A DNA stretch of 23,797 nucleotides from Victivallales bacterium (GTDB lineage Bacteria > Verrucomicrobiota > Lentisphaeria > Oligosphaerales > Oligosphaeraceae). The notes beneath the pieces are model-generated. The model saw only the letters and a program-made list of their open reading frames with translations, ran no database searches and was not told the DNA's origin. The stretch spans positions 1 to 23,797 of the forward strand of contig JAGCSE010000015.1 of the NCBI GenBank assembly GCA_017964325.1, read 5' to 3'. This document shows positions 9,235-16,175 of this stretch, one piece after another. The first letter of the stretch is position 1. Each line of letters starts with the position of its first letter. The translations under genes were made by a program, and so were the position numbers.

Positions 9235-9266
9235 AAGCGGTGGACGTCTGAGAACGTTCACCGCTT
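9235..9266 (-). terminator. Intrinsic terminator of lysS
   Basis: A 13-bp stem with one wobble pair (9235-9247 with 9254-9266) and a 6-base loop. On the minus strand it is followed by a run of T (complement of the A-run before 9237), so it fits termination of lysS. On the plus strand the following bases are less T-rich, but the stem may also stop the convergent secreted-protein gene. Confidence 0.8.
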
Positions 9267-9300
9267 CTTGCATGTTTCCACCATGCTTAATTGGTTTGTG

Positions 9301-10797
9301 TCAATCCTTCGTGAGCTTCATCTGCGGGAAGAGGATGACGTCGCGGATGGACGGTTCGCCCGTCAACAGCATGACTAAACGGTCGATGCCCATGCCGAGA
9401 CCGCCGGTCGGCGGCATACCGTAGTCCAATGCGTTGAGGAAATCTTCATCTATACGATCGACTTCGCCGTCGGTGTCCGCGCGGCCGATGAGCTGTTGAT
9501 CGAAGCGGGAGCGCTGCTCAATCGGGTCGTTCAATTCGGAATATCCGGGGCTGATCTCCTGGCCGTTGATTTCCAATTCATAGACGTCAACCAAATCATG
9601 GTCGTCTTCGCAGCGTTTCGCGAGCGGGACGAGATAGGCGGGCAGCCGCGTCACAAACGTCGGCTGGATCAGCGTCGCCTCGATGGTCTTGTCGTAAATT
9701 TCATGGGTGACGGCCTTGTCGTCCATGTCATCCGTAATGTCGAGACCAAGTGCCTTCGCCTTTTCGCGCTTTGTGGCCAGCGGCAGTTCGAACCAGTCGT
9801 CGCCCATCTTCGCCTTGATCAGATCTTTGTACGGGGCAACACGCCATGGACGTGTCAAATCGACTTCGATGCCGTCCTGCCGCTTGAATTTCAGCGAACC
9901 AAACAGTTTTTCAGCGACGGTGCAGACCATGTCTTCGATCAGTTCCATCATGCCGCGGCAGTCTGAATACGCCTGATAGATTTCAATCGACGTGAATTCC
10001 GGATTGTGCTTGCGATCCATGCCTTCGTTGCGGAAATTACGGCCGATTTCATAGACGCGTTCGAAGCCACCAACAATCAGCCGCTTCAGGTACAATTCCG
10101 TGGCGATACGCATGTACATCGTGCAGTTCAACGCATTGTAGTGCGTCACAAACGGACGCGCCGCCGCGCCGCCGGCCAGCGGCTGCATCATCGGCGTCTC
10201 GACTTCCATGAAACCACGGCTATCCAAATACTTGCGGATTTCGGAAATAATCTTGCTACGCAGTTCGAACGTCTTGCGGACGTCCATGTTGCAAATCAAA
10301 TCCAGATAACGCTGGCGGTAGCGCTGCTCCATGTCCGTCAGACCATGCCACTTTTCCGGCAGCGGACGGAGGCATTTCGACAAGAGTTCGAATTTCTCCG
10401 TGCGGACGGACGGCTCCCCCGTGCGTGTCACGAAAATTTCACCTTCCGCCGAAATGATGTCGCCAAGATCCAGTTCCTTGAACTTTGCATATTCGTCGTC
10501 GCCGACGATGTTCTTCTGGACGTACAGCTGAATGGAATCGTTGCGGTCGCGCAAACTGGCGAACAGCGATTTGCCCATGATGCGTCGCGCGATCATGCGT
10601 CCCGCCACGCGGACTTTTTTCACTTCGCCTTCCGTCAGTTTCGACGCGATTTCCTTCACGACCGTGCTCGGCGTGATGTCATCGACGCGATGACCGTAGG
10701 CGTTGCCGCCGTTTTCGACGATCTTGTTCAGCTTCAGGACGCGCTGCGCACGCAGATCGTCCAGATTCTCCATCGGTTGTTCTTGGTTTTCGGACAT
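9301..10797 (-). CDS. lysS: Lysine--tRNA ligase, class II
   Basis: Predicted 498 aa, normal for bacterial class II LysRS. It charges tRNA-Lys with lysine using ATP in the cytoplasm. An N-terminal OB-fold anticodon-binding domain (~60-145, VRVAGRMIARRIMGKSLFASLRD) precedes the catalytic core. Motif 1 is RGFMEVETP (~194-202), motif 2 is FRNEGMDRKHNPEFTSIE (~255-272) and motif 3 is GLGMGIDRLVMLL (~466-478). The ATG at 10797 is preceded by AAGGGA at a good distance. The gene stands alone, ends in an intrinsic terminator and has a hairpin with a T-run in its leader (separate entry). Identity is firm. Confidence 0.98.
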   Translation of the reverse strand: MSENQEQPMENLDDLRAQRVLKLNKIVENGGNAYGHRVDDITPSTVVKEIASKLTEGEVKKVRVAGRMIARRIMGKSLFASLRDRNDSIQLYVQKNIVGDDEYAKFKELDLGDIISAEGEIFVTRTGEPSVRTEKFELLSKCLRPLPEKWHGLTDMEQRYRQRYLDLICNMDVRKTFELRSKIISEIRKYLDSRGFMEVETPMMQPLAGGAAARPFVTHYNALNCTMYMRIATELYLKRLIVGGFERVYEIGRNFRNEGMDRKHNPEFTSIEIYQAYSDCRGMMELIEDMVCTVAEKLFGSLKFKRQDGIEVDLTRPWRVAPYKDLIKAKMGDDWFELPLATKREKAKALGLDITDDMDDKAVTHEIYDKTIEATLIQPTFVTRLPAYLVPLAKRCEDDHDLVDVYELEINGQEISPGYSELNDPIEQRSRFDQQLIGRADTDGEVDRIDEDFLNALDYGMPPTGGLGMGIDRLVMLLTGEPSIRDVILFPQMKLTKD

Positions 10798-10825
10798 GGT
10801 TCTGTTCCCTTAAGGTATATGGTAT

Positions 10826-10914
10826 AAAAACGGATTCAGGCAAAATTTATAATGTAATGCTTGAATCCGATTTTGTCGCGTTTTAGCAGGAAATCTTTTC
10901 ACATTGTAATTATA
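10826..10914 (-). promoter_or_regulatory. lysS: lysS leader: -10 box and attenuator-like hairpin
   Basis: On the minus strand a perfect TATAAT (10914-10909) has no good -35 partner. Downstream, 10869-10858 pairs with 10842-10831 (12 bp with one wobble, 15-base loop) and is followed by TTTTT (10830-10826), then the ribosome binding site and lysS ATG. If the -10 box is used, the hairpin lies inside the leader and could attenuate lysS. It could instead stop antisense transcripts coming from the PHP gene. No T-box features were recognised. Confidence 0.45.
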
Positions 10915-11048
10915 TTGAATACTGACAGTCTTGTTTTCTGGTATGAATGATCATTTATGATAATCGCGTAATTCAACATTTTTTATTATTTTAGACGATT
11001 TATATTATAAAAATAAAATATTTTTTCAGATATTTATTATAATTTGAC
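10915..11048. other. AT-rich spacer without a gene
   Basis: The lysS/island spacer spans 10798-11105. Apart from the lysS leader elements and the promoter for the 59-aa gene, I see only strongly A/T-rich sequence with no convincing ORF or stable structure. Confidence 0.5.
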
Positions 11049-11076
11049 TTGCAATTTTCAATAATGAGGATAAAAT
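11049..11076 (+). promoter_or_regulatory. Candidate promoter of the 59-aa/GNAT-like pair
   Basis: TTGCAA at 11049-11054, a 16-base spacer and TAAAAT at 11071-11076, about 30 bases before the ATG at 11106. A nearby TTGACT (11044-11049) is too far from the -10 box. The region is so A/T-rich that chance matches are likely. Confidence 0.35.
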
Positions 11077-11105
11077 AAAGGGAAAAGACAGAAGGAGGAT
11101 AAAAA

Positions 11106-11285
11106 ATGGCTACTGAAAGCATATTTCATAATTTTACCATTGAACGCCCAGAAGAAATCAAACTCTTTGCCGAAGCCTTGGAGAAAGCGGCAAACACTCG
11201 ATCAAAAAAGCCTCACTGCAAAAGTACACTTGTAACGGATCCTGTTAAAATAAGGGATTTTTTTGCAAAAAAGGAAAAAGGGTGA
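11106..11285 (+). CDS. Small 59-aa protein, candidate antitoxin
   Basis: Predicted 59 aa, starting MATESIFHNFTIERPEEI and ending DFFAKKEKG. The start is well supported by AAGGAGG (11092-11098) 7 bases before the ATG, much stronger than the site of the gene behind it. The protein has an N-terminal S-I-F-x-N-F-x-I segment, an acidic/amphipathic helix (PEEIKLFAEALEKAA) and a Lys-rich tail. From memory, small proteins of this style occur directly upstream of GNAT-like genes in Firmicutes and their mobile elements; that is family-pattern knowledge, not a search. Position, size and strong ribosome site fit an antitoxin, but neutralising activity is inference. Codons are AT-rich compared with lysS and the PHP gene. 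Confidence 0.72.
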   Translation: MATESIFHNFTIERPEEIKLFAEALEKAANTRSKKPHCKSTLVTDPVKIRDFFAKKEKG

Positions 11286-11314
11286 ACACAAGCAAATATA
11301 ATCATAAAGAATAG

Positions 11315-11896
11315 ATGGAATATATTGTATTTAATATTAATGATTTGATAGAACAAATAGGGCTTGCTGAAATAGAGAGAATGCTTCAAAAATTTACTTG
11401 CCCATTGAATAAGGAAATTGAAGATTTCTTGCGTAACAAAGCCTTGCCATTCGCCAAACAGAAAATGTCAGTAACTTATCTCGTCTTCAATGATGATGGG
11501 GAGTTGCTTGGTTTCTTTACTTTGGCAGGAAAAATACTGACCATATCATGTGATTCATTCAGCAGAACTGTTCAAAAAAAGATATTGCGCTATGGAATTT
11601 GCAATACAGATAGTGCAAATGTTCAATCATTTGCTTACTTGATTGCTCAATTTGGCAAAAATTTCAATTTGCCATTGGAAAGACGTATTAAGGGCAATGA
11701 TTTGATGGAATGTGCCTTCAAATCTTTATATGAAATACAAAGGCGGATTGGAGGTGGAATCACCTTCCTTGAATGCGAAGATAAGCCAAAATTGCTAGAT
11801 TTTTACCAACATTGTAGCAAGCCATTTACCATATCAGGTTATCGTACTTCCCCTAGAACCCAAATCGACTATATACAGCTAATACATTTATTTTGA
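11315..11896 (+). CDS. Degenerate GNAT-fold protein, candidate toxin
   Basis: Predicted 193 aa. The pattern matches a GNAT-like family I recall from Firmicutes: TYLVFNDDGELLGFFTLAGKIL (strands of the GNAT core), AYLIAQFGKNFN, then IKGNDLMECAFKSLYEIQRRIGG and FLECEDKPKLLDFYQ. The acetyl-CoA loop is degenerate: where Q/R-x-x-G-x-G/A is expected, R124-I-K-G127-N-D is found. It begins 29 bases after the 59-aa gene with only a weak ribosome site, which suggests co-transcription and lower translation. Codon use (ATA, AAA, TTG, AGA) is AT-rich, unlike the flanking genes, so recent transfer is likely. It may be a GNAT toxin acetylating aminoacyl-tRNA or another target, or an ordinary acetyltransferase; family assignment is moderate and toxicity is inference. 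Confidence 0.75.
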   Translation: MEYIVFNINDLIEQIGLAEIERMLQKFTCPLNKEIEDFLRNKALPFAKQKMSVTYLVFNDDGELLGFFTLAGKILTISCDSFSRTVQKKILRYGICNTDSANVQSFAYLIAQFGKNFNLPLERRIKGNDLMECAFKSLYEIQRRIGGGITFLECEDKPKLLDFYQHCSKPFTISGYRTSPRTQIDYIQLIHLF

Positions 11897-11953
11897 TGAA
11901 CTTATAGCAAATACGATTATTGATTTGCAATTGCTGTTTTTAGCTCAAACAGA

Positions 11954-11989
11954 CTATGCACGGCCCTCACGCAGAAGAACCGTGCATAG
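11954..11989. terminator. Palindrome between convergent genes
   Basis: A perfect 10-bp inverted repeat, CTATGCACGG (11954-11963) and CCGTGCATAG (11980-11989), with a 16-base loop. It sits between the ends of the GNAT-like gene and the convergent PHP gene. There is no T-run on either side, so a simple intrinsic terminator is not proven; it may mark the edge of the acquired segment. Confidence 0.45.
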
Positions 11990-11998
11990 AGATATAAC

Positions 11999-13273
11999 TT
12001 ACGCCCACAGTTTCTTGTAGAGATCCGCGACGCGGTTCTTGCAGAGGGCGATCATCTGAGCCGCCGATTCATCGCCACCGAAATATTTCAGCATCAGGCG
12101 GCCTTCCTCCGCGCATTCCTCGTGATGCAACGGCAGGATTTCACGCAGGCAGAAATAGGCGAATTTCACATAACGGAACGGTCCATGCAGTTGCGGGACT
12201 TCCTTTTCAATCCAGTGAACCGCCACGCTGCGTTCGTCTTTGATAGCGGCGCGCAGATCGGGGAACTCGCAGGTCGGTGCGAACACCAATGAATAATACC
12301 AGTCAAACAGGCCCGTGTCCTGCGTGCCATGGGAGTCGGAGACGCCGACGACGGGAATTTTCTTGCCTTTCGAACGCTCTTCGCTCCAGCGGGAAACCTG
12401 CAGCGAATTTGCTTCGGCCTGCGTAATCCAGAAACCACCAATCAACTCGAAAGCGTCAAATTCGCATTTTTCAAAAAATGCCTTGATCAACGCTTCGCTG
12501 ACGTTGTAGTGGTCGCCCGTGATCCAATACGGATGGCTGAAAATCGCGATGCCGCCGCCTTCCTGAATTTTCTGGAAGCACCATTTGGAGGAGGCGTAGC
12601 AGTAGCGGTCATGTTCATCCAGATACGGGATGTCGAGATTCTTCTGGATTTCCGCGACTTCCTTTTCATACTGCTCCGTCTGGCGATGCAAGTCGTTCAC
12701 ACTGAACGATCCGCCAAAATTCACCTGATGGACGCAGTTGCGTGGCGGATGGACTTCTTCGCCTGGATACACTTTGAAATTCGTTTCCAATTTCTTAAAT
12801 GCCTCGATGACTTCCTGCGACGGCCCGTAGCGGTGGTGATCCGTCAATGCGAAGAAGTCGAAGCCATGGCGGCGGTAGTTGGACGCCACATAGACAGGGC
12901 TTTCACGTCCGTCCGAACGGCAGGAATGGATGTGGAAATCGCCCTTCCATGGCCTATAATCAAACAAATCCGCCTCGACGGCGTACAGGCAGAATTCCGT
13001 CTTGACAGTACGGCCGCCTTCGACGGAATCCGTCAACACCAATGTGTACTCCTGCTCCATCGTCGGCGTGAACGTGACCTTGATGGCGCCATTTTCAATC
13101 GCCATTTCAATGTCGCCCTTCACATACGTTTCACGCTCTGACAGCAACATCGAATACTTGTGGTCATCCTTTAGCGAGATGTGGTCGTATTTCGGACGAA
13201 CCGTGACCGTCGCCTGCTGACCAACCTTCAAGACTTTCGGATAGACATCGTAATTGAAATCCTGTAGCTTCAT
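11999..13273 (-). CDS. PHP-domain metal-dependent phosphoesterase
   Basis: Predicted 424 aa. Residues 1-105 are beta-rich and look like an Ig-type sandwich. The PHP domain follows with its metal ligands: D-F-H-I-H (His114, His116), LTDHH (Asp145-His147), GEEVH (Glu172/173, His175), SHP (His247) and SDSHG (Asp313, His315). PHP proteins hydrolyse phosphoesters using a trinuclear metal site. The substrate of this long, beta-fronted type is not known to me, and no signal peptide is seen, so it is probably cytoplasmic. The ATG at 13273 has AGAAGG about 9 bases upstream. It diverges from ttcA, and converges on the AT-rich island. Confidence 0.88.
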   Translation of the reverse strand: MKLQDFNYDVYPKVLKVGQQATVTVRPKYDHISLKDDHKYSMLLSERETYVKGDIEMAIENGAIKVTFTPTMEQEYTLVLTDSVEGGRTVKTEFCLYAVEADLFDYRPWKGDFHIHSCRSDGRESPVYVASNYRRHGFDFFALTDHHRYGPSQEVIEAFKKLETNFKVYPGEEVHPPRNCVHQVNFGGSFSVNDLHRQTEQYEKEVAEIQKNLDIPYLDEHDRYCYASSKWCFQKIQEGGGIAIFSHPYWITGDHYNVSEALIKAFFEKCEFDAFELIGGFWITQAEANSLQVSRWSEERSKGKKIPVVGVSDSHGTQDTGLFDWYYSLVFAPTCEFPDLRAAIKDERSVAVHWIEKEVPQLHGPFRYVKFAYFCLREILPLHHEECAEEGRLMLKYFGGDESAAQMIALCKNRVADLYKKLWA

Positions 13274-13383
13274 GACAATTGCCTTCTTGTTTCTAACCTT
13301 TGATTATTTCAAACGGGAAATTAAATTTTACACAATCAAATTTAAAACAATAGTCTGTCTTTTCCATATTGGCAAGCAATCGC

Positions 13384-14181
13384 ATGAAAACACCACTCGC
13401 CAAATCAAAAGTTTTCCAGAAAATATGCCGTGACGCGGCCGTCGCGGCGGGGCGTTTCAGCATGCTGGCGGAAGGCGACCGCGTACTCGTCGGCATCAGT
13501 GGCGGCGAAGACAGCCTGACGCTCATGCACGTCCTGACGGAGCTCCAGCGGCGGTCGCCATTCCATTTCGACATCATCGGCGCGACCGTCGATCTGCAGT
13601 TCGGCACGTTCAAGATGGACATCCTCCGCGACTACGCCGCCCAATACAATTGGCAACTGGAGACCGTCTCGCTTGACGGCTATTCGCTGATGAAAGAAAA
13701 AGGCGCGGAGGATCGCCCCTGCGCCTTATGTTCGCGGCTCCGCCGTGGAAAGCTCCACGGCCTCGCCGATCAATTGAATTGCAATAAAATCGCTCTTGGA
13801 CAGCAGCTCGACGACTTATGCGTCTCTCTGCTGCTCGCCATGTTCCGCGGCGGCGGGCTGAAGACCATGGGGGCGAACGTCCCTGCGGACGCCGCCACCA
13901 AACGACTCATCCGCCCGCTCTGTCTTGTAACGAAAACCCGCATCCACGAAGCCGCCCTCATCGCGGACTATCCGAAGATCAAATCCTGCCCGTATGAAGA
14001 ACAGCTCCGCCGCGACGGCGACCGTTTCTATCTCGAACAGCTTCTCAACACGCTGGATGCGCGTTTCAAGGATGTCCGCTCCGCAATGCTACACGCAATG
14101 GGCGATGTGCGTCTCGCGCATCTTCTAGACACGCGATATTGGCACGCCGATGACGTGGATCCGGACGCGGGAAAATTGTAG
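13384..14181 (+). CDS. ttcA: TtcA-like tRNA 2-thiolation PP-loop ATPase
   Basis: Predicted 265 aa. The N-type PP-loop is SGGEDS (39-44), which binds ATP to adenylate the tRNA base. CALC (Cys113, Cys116) and a later Cys202 in KSCPYEEQ match the three-cysteine pattern that holds the Fe-S cluster in TtcA. GQQLDD (139-144) and LLLAMFRGGGLKTM follow the TtcA order. TtcA makes 2-thiocytidine at position 32 of some tRNAs. I chose ATG 13384; a TTG five codons upstream (13369) is possible and neither has a good ribosome site. The distal Cys lies in SCPY rather than the usual PCNLCG-type context, so a related TtcA/TtuA-superfamily member remains possible. Confidence 0.82.
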   Translation: MKTPLAKSKVFQKICRDAAVAAGRFSMLAEGDRVLVGISGGEDSLTLMHVLTELQRRSPFHFDIIGATVDLQFGTFKMDILRDYAAQYNWQLETVSLDGYSLMKEKGAEDRPCALCSRLRRGKLHGLADQLNCNKIALGQQLDDLCVSLLLAMFRGGGLKTMGANVPADAATKRLIRPLCLVTKTRIHEAALIADYPKIKSCPYEEQLRRDGDRFYLEQLLNTLDARFKDVRSAMLHAMGDVRLAHLLDTRYWHADDVDPDAGKL

Positions 14182-14207
14182 GGAGGATCACGCTCCAGCG
14201 TGACCGG
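14181..14207. repeat. Short intergenic hairpin repeat, copy 1
   Basis: A 27-base element with pattern GGGAG, CGCTCC and GTGAC at fixed spacing. It contains a 6-bp hairpin, TCACGC/GCGTGA (14188-14193 with 14198-14203), and fills the gap between the ends of ttcA and the lipoprotein gene. It matches 17714-17740 without gaps at 19 of 27 positions. It may also act as a weak terminator. Confidence 0.45.
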
Positions 14208-14212
14208 CAATA

Positions 14213-15004
14213 TTATTTCTTGAAATACAACGGCGCGAAATGATCGACGTCGTGGAAGAAAACCTTCGGCAGCGGTGCGGAGCTGCTCAGCTCCTCCTTG
14301 CCGTCAGGCAGATACTTGGAATAGTCGTAGCGGGCGAAATGGAAGCTCCATTCTTCGCCGTTCTTAGGAGCCTGGCGGCCTTTCATCCACGGAATCGCCT
14401 TCCACGGAACGGCGATTTCCAACGTCCAGCCTTCATCCTTGTCCAACGGCTCATTCAGCGTACCACGACGCACAACAGCGCTCTGGAGCCCTTCGCATTC
14501 CCACTTGCACGCTTCTTCGCCGTTCAGACCTTTGGTGCGGTCCGGATGGTATGCGTCATAGACCGTACCCATCGCGTTAATTTCGAAATTAATGTATTCC
14601 AACGTCTTCGGCCCCGGACCGGGTGCGAAGAAGAATTCCAAAACGTCATCTTTGTAGGTCGGTCCATCGTGGTAATCCGTATAGGCCATCAAGTCGAGAT
14701 CCTGCGCGATCAGAAGGACATAAAGGTATTCATCATCCCATGCAATGCGGCCTTCCGTCTTCGAAATCGGTTCTGCGTAATTCGGGGGGCAATGGAAATG
14801 CGTCACGGCAGGAACAGATTTCCAAGCTTCGTCCATCTTGCCATCGATGACGATTTTTCCGGGGATGCGAACGCAATCAGTCGCAATCATCTTTCCTGAA
14901 GGCTTCAGCAACGGCGCTCCCGTCACAGACTTTTTCGGGAAACATGCGCATCCTGTCATCATGCAGGCCAATGCCATAAAAACGAACATCTTCACAAGCT
15001 TCAT
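14213..15004 (-). CDS. CBM9-like domain lipoprotein
   Basis: Predicted 263 aa. It begins with a lipoprotein signal (MKLVKMFVFMALACMMTGC), with the lipidated Cys at 19. The rest resembles the CBM9-like beta-sandwich: IVIDGKMDEAWKSVPAV, WDDEYLYVLLIAQD, KDDVLEFFFAP, INFEINAMGTVYDAY and GWTLEIAVPWKAI. In the family this fold binds glycans or sits at the end of glycan-active enzymes; here it stands alone, so it is probably a surface binding protein. The ATG at 15004 has AAGGAG 9 bases upstream and gives the lipobox directly; the longer frame from 15043 adds a Cys-containing stretch and is unlikely. It lies 38 bases beyond the terminator behind the pseudopilin gene, leaving no room for its own promoter. 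Confidence 0.85.
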   Translation of the reverse strand: MKLVKMFVFMALACMMTGCACFPKKSVTGAPLLKPSGKMIATDCVRIPGKIVIDGKMDEAWKSVPAVTHFHCPPNYAEPISKTEGRIAWDDEYLYVLLIAQDLDLMAYTDYHDGPTYKDDVLEFFFAPGPGPKTLEYINFEINAMGTVYDAYHPDRTKGLNGEEACKWECEGLQSAVVRRGTLNEPLDKDEGWTLEIAVPWKAIPWMKGRQAPKNGEEWSFHFARYDYSKYLPDGKEELSSSAPLPKVFFHDVDHFAPLYFKK

Positions 15005-15041
15005 TCCATCAATCTCCTTTTTCACAAACCAACAACTAAAC

Positions 15042-15079
15042 AAAAAGCCTCCGCCTGAGCTTTTGCGTCAGGCGAAGGC
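15042..15079 (-). terminator. Intrinsic terminator behind the pseudopilin gene
   Basis: On the minus strand 15079-15068 pairs with 15058-15047 (12 bp with one wobble) and is followed by TTTTT (15046-15042). The strong stem and T-run mark an intrinsic terminator between the pseudopilin and the lipoprotein gene. Confidence 0.85.
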
Positions 15080-15123
15080 CCATCATCAATTAAGATAGCA
15101 CATTTTTACGTGCTTGACAAGAA

Positions 15124-15861
15124 TTAATAGTATTTGCACCAGTTACCCATGTTGGTGTTGTACTGGTTACGGGTTTCGACATGGCCGTCCGCCCACTGGT
15201 AGTTGTGGTTGTTGCCGGAGTTGTGGACGGCATCATGGGGATTGCCGATACGATCCTTTGTGTATTCGCCGGAGTTGGCATCTGGCAGAACGCCCATGTC
15301 CGGGTTGTTCTGGAAATGATCATCCACTCTCTTGTACAGGCCGCCCCAGCAGTCGGCTCCAGTAGCAACGCACTTGTTGTCCGTGAAGAGGATCGTGTTG
15401 GAGGCGTTCTTGATGGTGCTCAGCTTGCAGCCTTTGTCCAGACGACCGGCGTTGTCATCGGAATTTCTGCAGGTCTGGTTGATGGCGTAGGACACTTCCC
15501 AGCCGCTCTGGAATTGGTTTTCACCCGTGTCATGGACGACACCCTGGAAATTGACGGATGACGACGGGCATTTCCACACTTTGCGGTCGCCAGTGTACTT
15601 ATTGTAAAGATACATATTGTAGCAACGATAATACTCATCGCACGGCTGGTAGTAGTTCGGAGCCAGTGTGCCATCGTAATCGTCCGCATACAGCAGCTGG
15701 GCCGTGCCGATCTGCTTCAAGTTGGACGTGCAGGAGATGGATTGCGCCTTCTCACGCGCCTTCGCCAAGGCGGGCAACAGCATGGCGGCCAAGATGGCGA
15801 TGATGGCAATAACCACCAACAGTTCAATTAACGTGAATTCTTTCTTTTCGGTCTTTTTCAT
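15124..15861 (-). CDS. Type II secretion-like pseudopilin (prepilin-type N-terminus)
   Basis: Predicted 245 aa. The N-terminus is the prepilin signal and helix: [20 protein letters not shown], with Glu at +5 of the mature protein. Position -1 is Glu (KKEF), not the usual Gly. The soluble part is Cys-, Tyr- and Asn-rich ([30 protein letters not shown]) and ends [14 protein letters not shown], the H-x-D-G-type end seen in DUF1559-like proteins of the PVC group. These are exported and probably assembled or anchored at the envelope; function is largely unknown. The ATG at 15861 has AAAGGA about 8 bases upstream and a strong promoter about 70 bases further on. The downstream lipoprotein gene may share its transcript. 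Confidence 0.92.
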   Translation of the reverse strand: MKKTEKKEFTLIELLVVIAIIAILAAMLLPALAKAREKAQSISCTSNLKQIGTAQLLYADDYDGTLAPNYYQPCDEYYRCYNMYLYNKYTGDRKVWKCPSSSVNFQGVVHDTGENQFQSGWEVSYAINQTCRNSDDNAGRLDKGCKLSTIKNASNTILFTDNKCVATGADCWGGLYKRVDDHFQNNPDMGVLPDANSGEYTKDRIGNPHDAVHNSGNNHNYQWADGHVETRNQYNTNMGNWCKYY

Positions 15862-15931
15862 TTTTAATCCTTTTTTGCTTTTTTCTAAACGTTACATTTC
15901 GACTTTTAACTAAAAATTAATTTTGACAACT

Positions 15932-15960
15932 AAAATAAACCAGTCTCTCCTGCTTGTCAA
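15932..15960 (-). promoter_or_regulatory. Promoter of the pseudopilin gene
   Basis: On the minus strand a perfect TTGACA (15960-15955), a 17-base spacer and TATTTT (15937-15932), about 70 bases before the ATG at 15861. This is the best promoter match I found in the window. Confidence 0.6.
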
Positions 15961-16175
15961 ATGTTTTTTAATATTTTTTTAATTTTTTCTTTCAATCCCC
16001 CAAATAAAAGCAGAGTTCTGACAGAACCAATCTGGCTTCCAAATGATAAAGCCATTCAGCGAGCATTTTGCCTATTGAAACAAAAAAGAAAAAACGATTG
16101 ATACGGCATAAGACATTTTCGCTCATATCTCATGCTTACAGAATTTGCGAATATTATCTATATTTGCTTTCTGCT
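15961..16175. other. AT-rich spacer between der and the pseudopilin promoter
   Basis: The whole spacer is 15862-16175. Apart from the pseudopilin leader and promoter it holds A/T-rich sequence with T-runs and no convincing ORF, and I see no clear terminator for der. Confidence 0.5.

Noticed and set aside
10006..10827. Long plus-strand frame of 273 codons opposite lysS
   Set aside because: It is fully antisense to a confidently identified lysS, has His/Ala/Arg-rich low-information content and no ribosome site. It is a codon-bias shadow.
11954..11989. Possible group II intron domain V remnant
   Set aside because: The GGTTC-like word on the minus strand occurs in the wrong arm for domain V, and no domain VI or intron protein is nearby. 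It is better treated as a plain palindrome.
12329..13141. Plus-strand frame of 270 codons opposite the PHP gene
   Set aside because: The opposite strand encodes all PHP metal-binding motifs, and this frame resembles no protein family.
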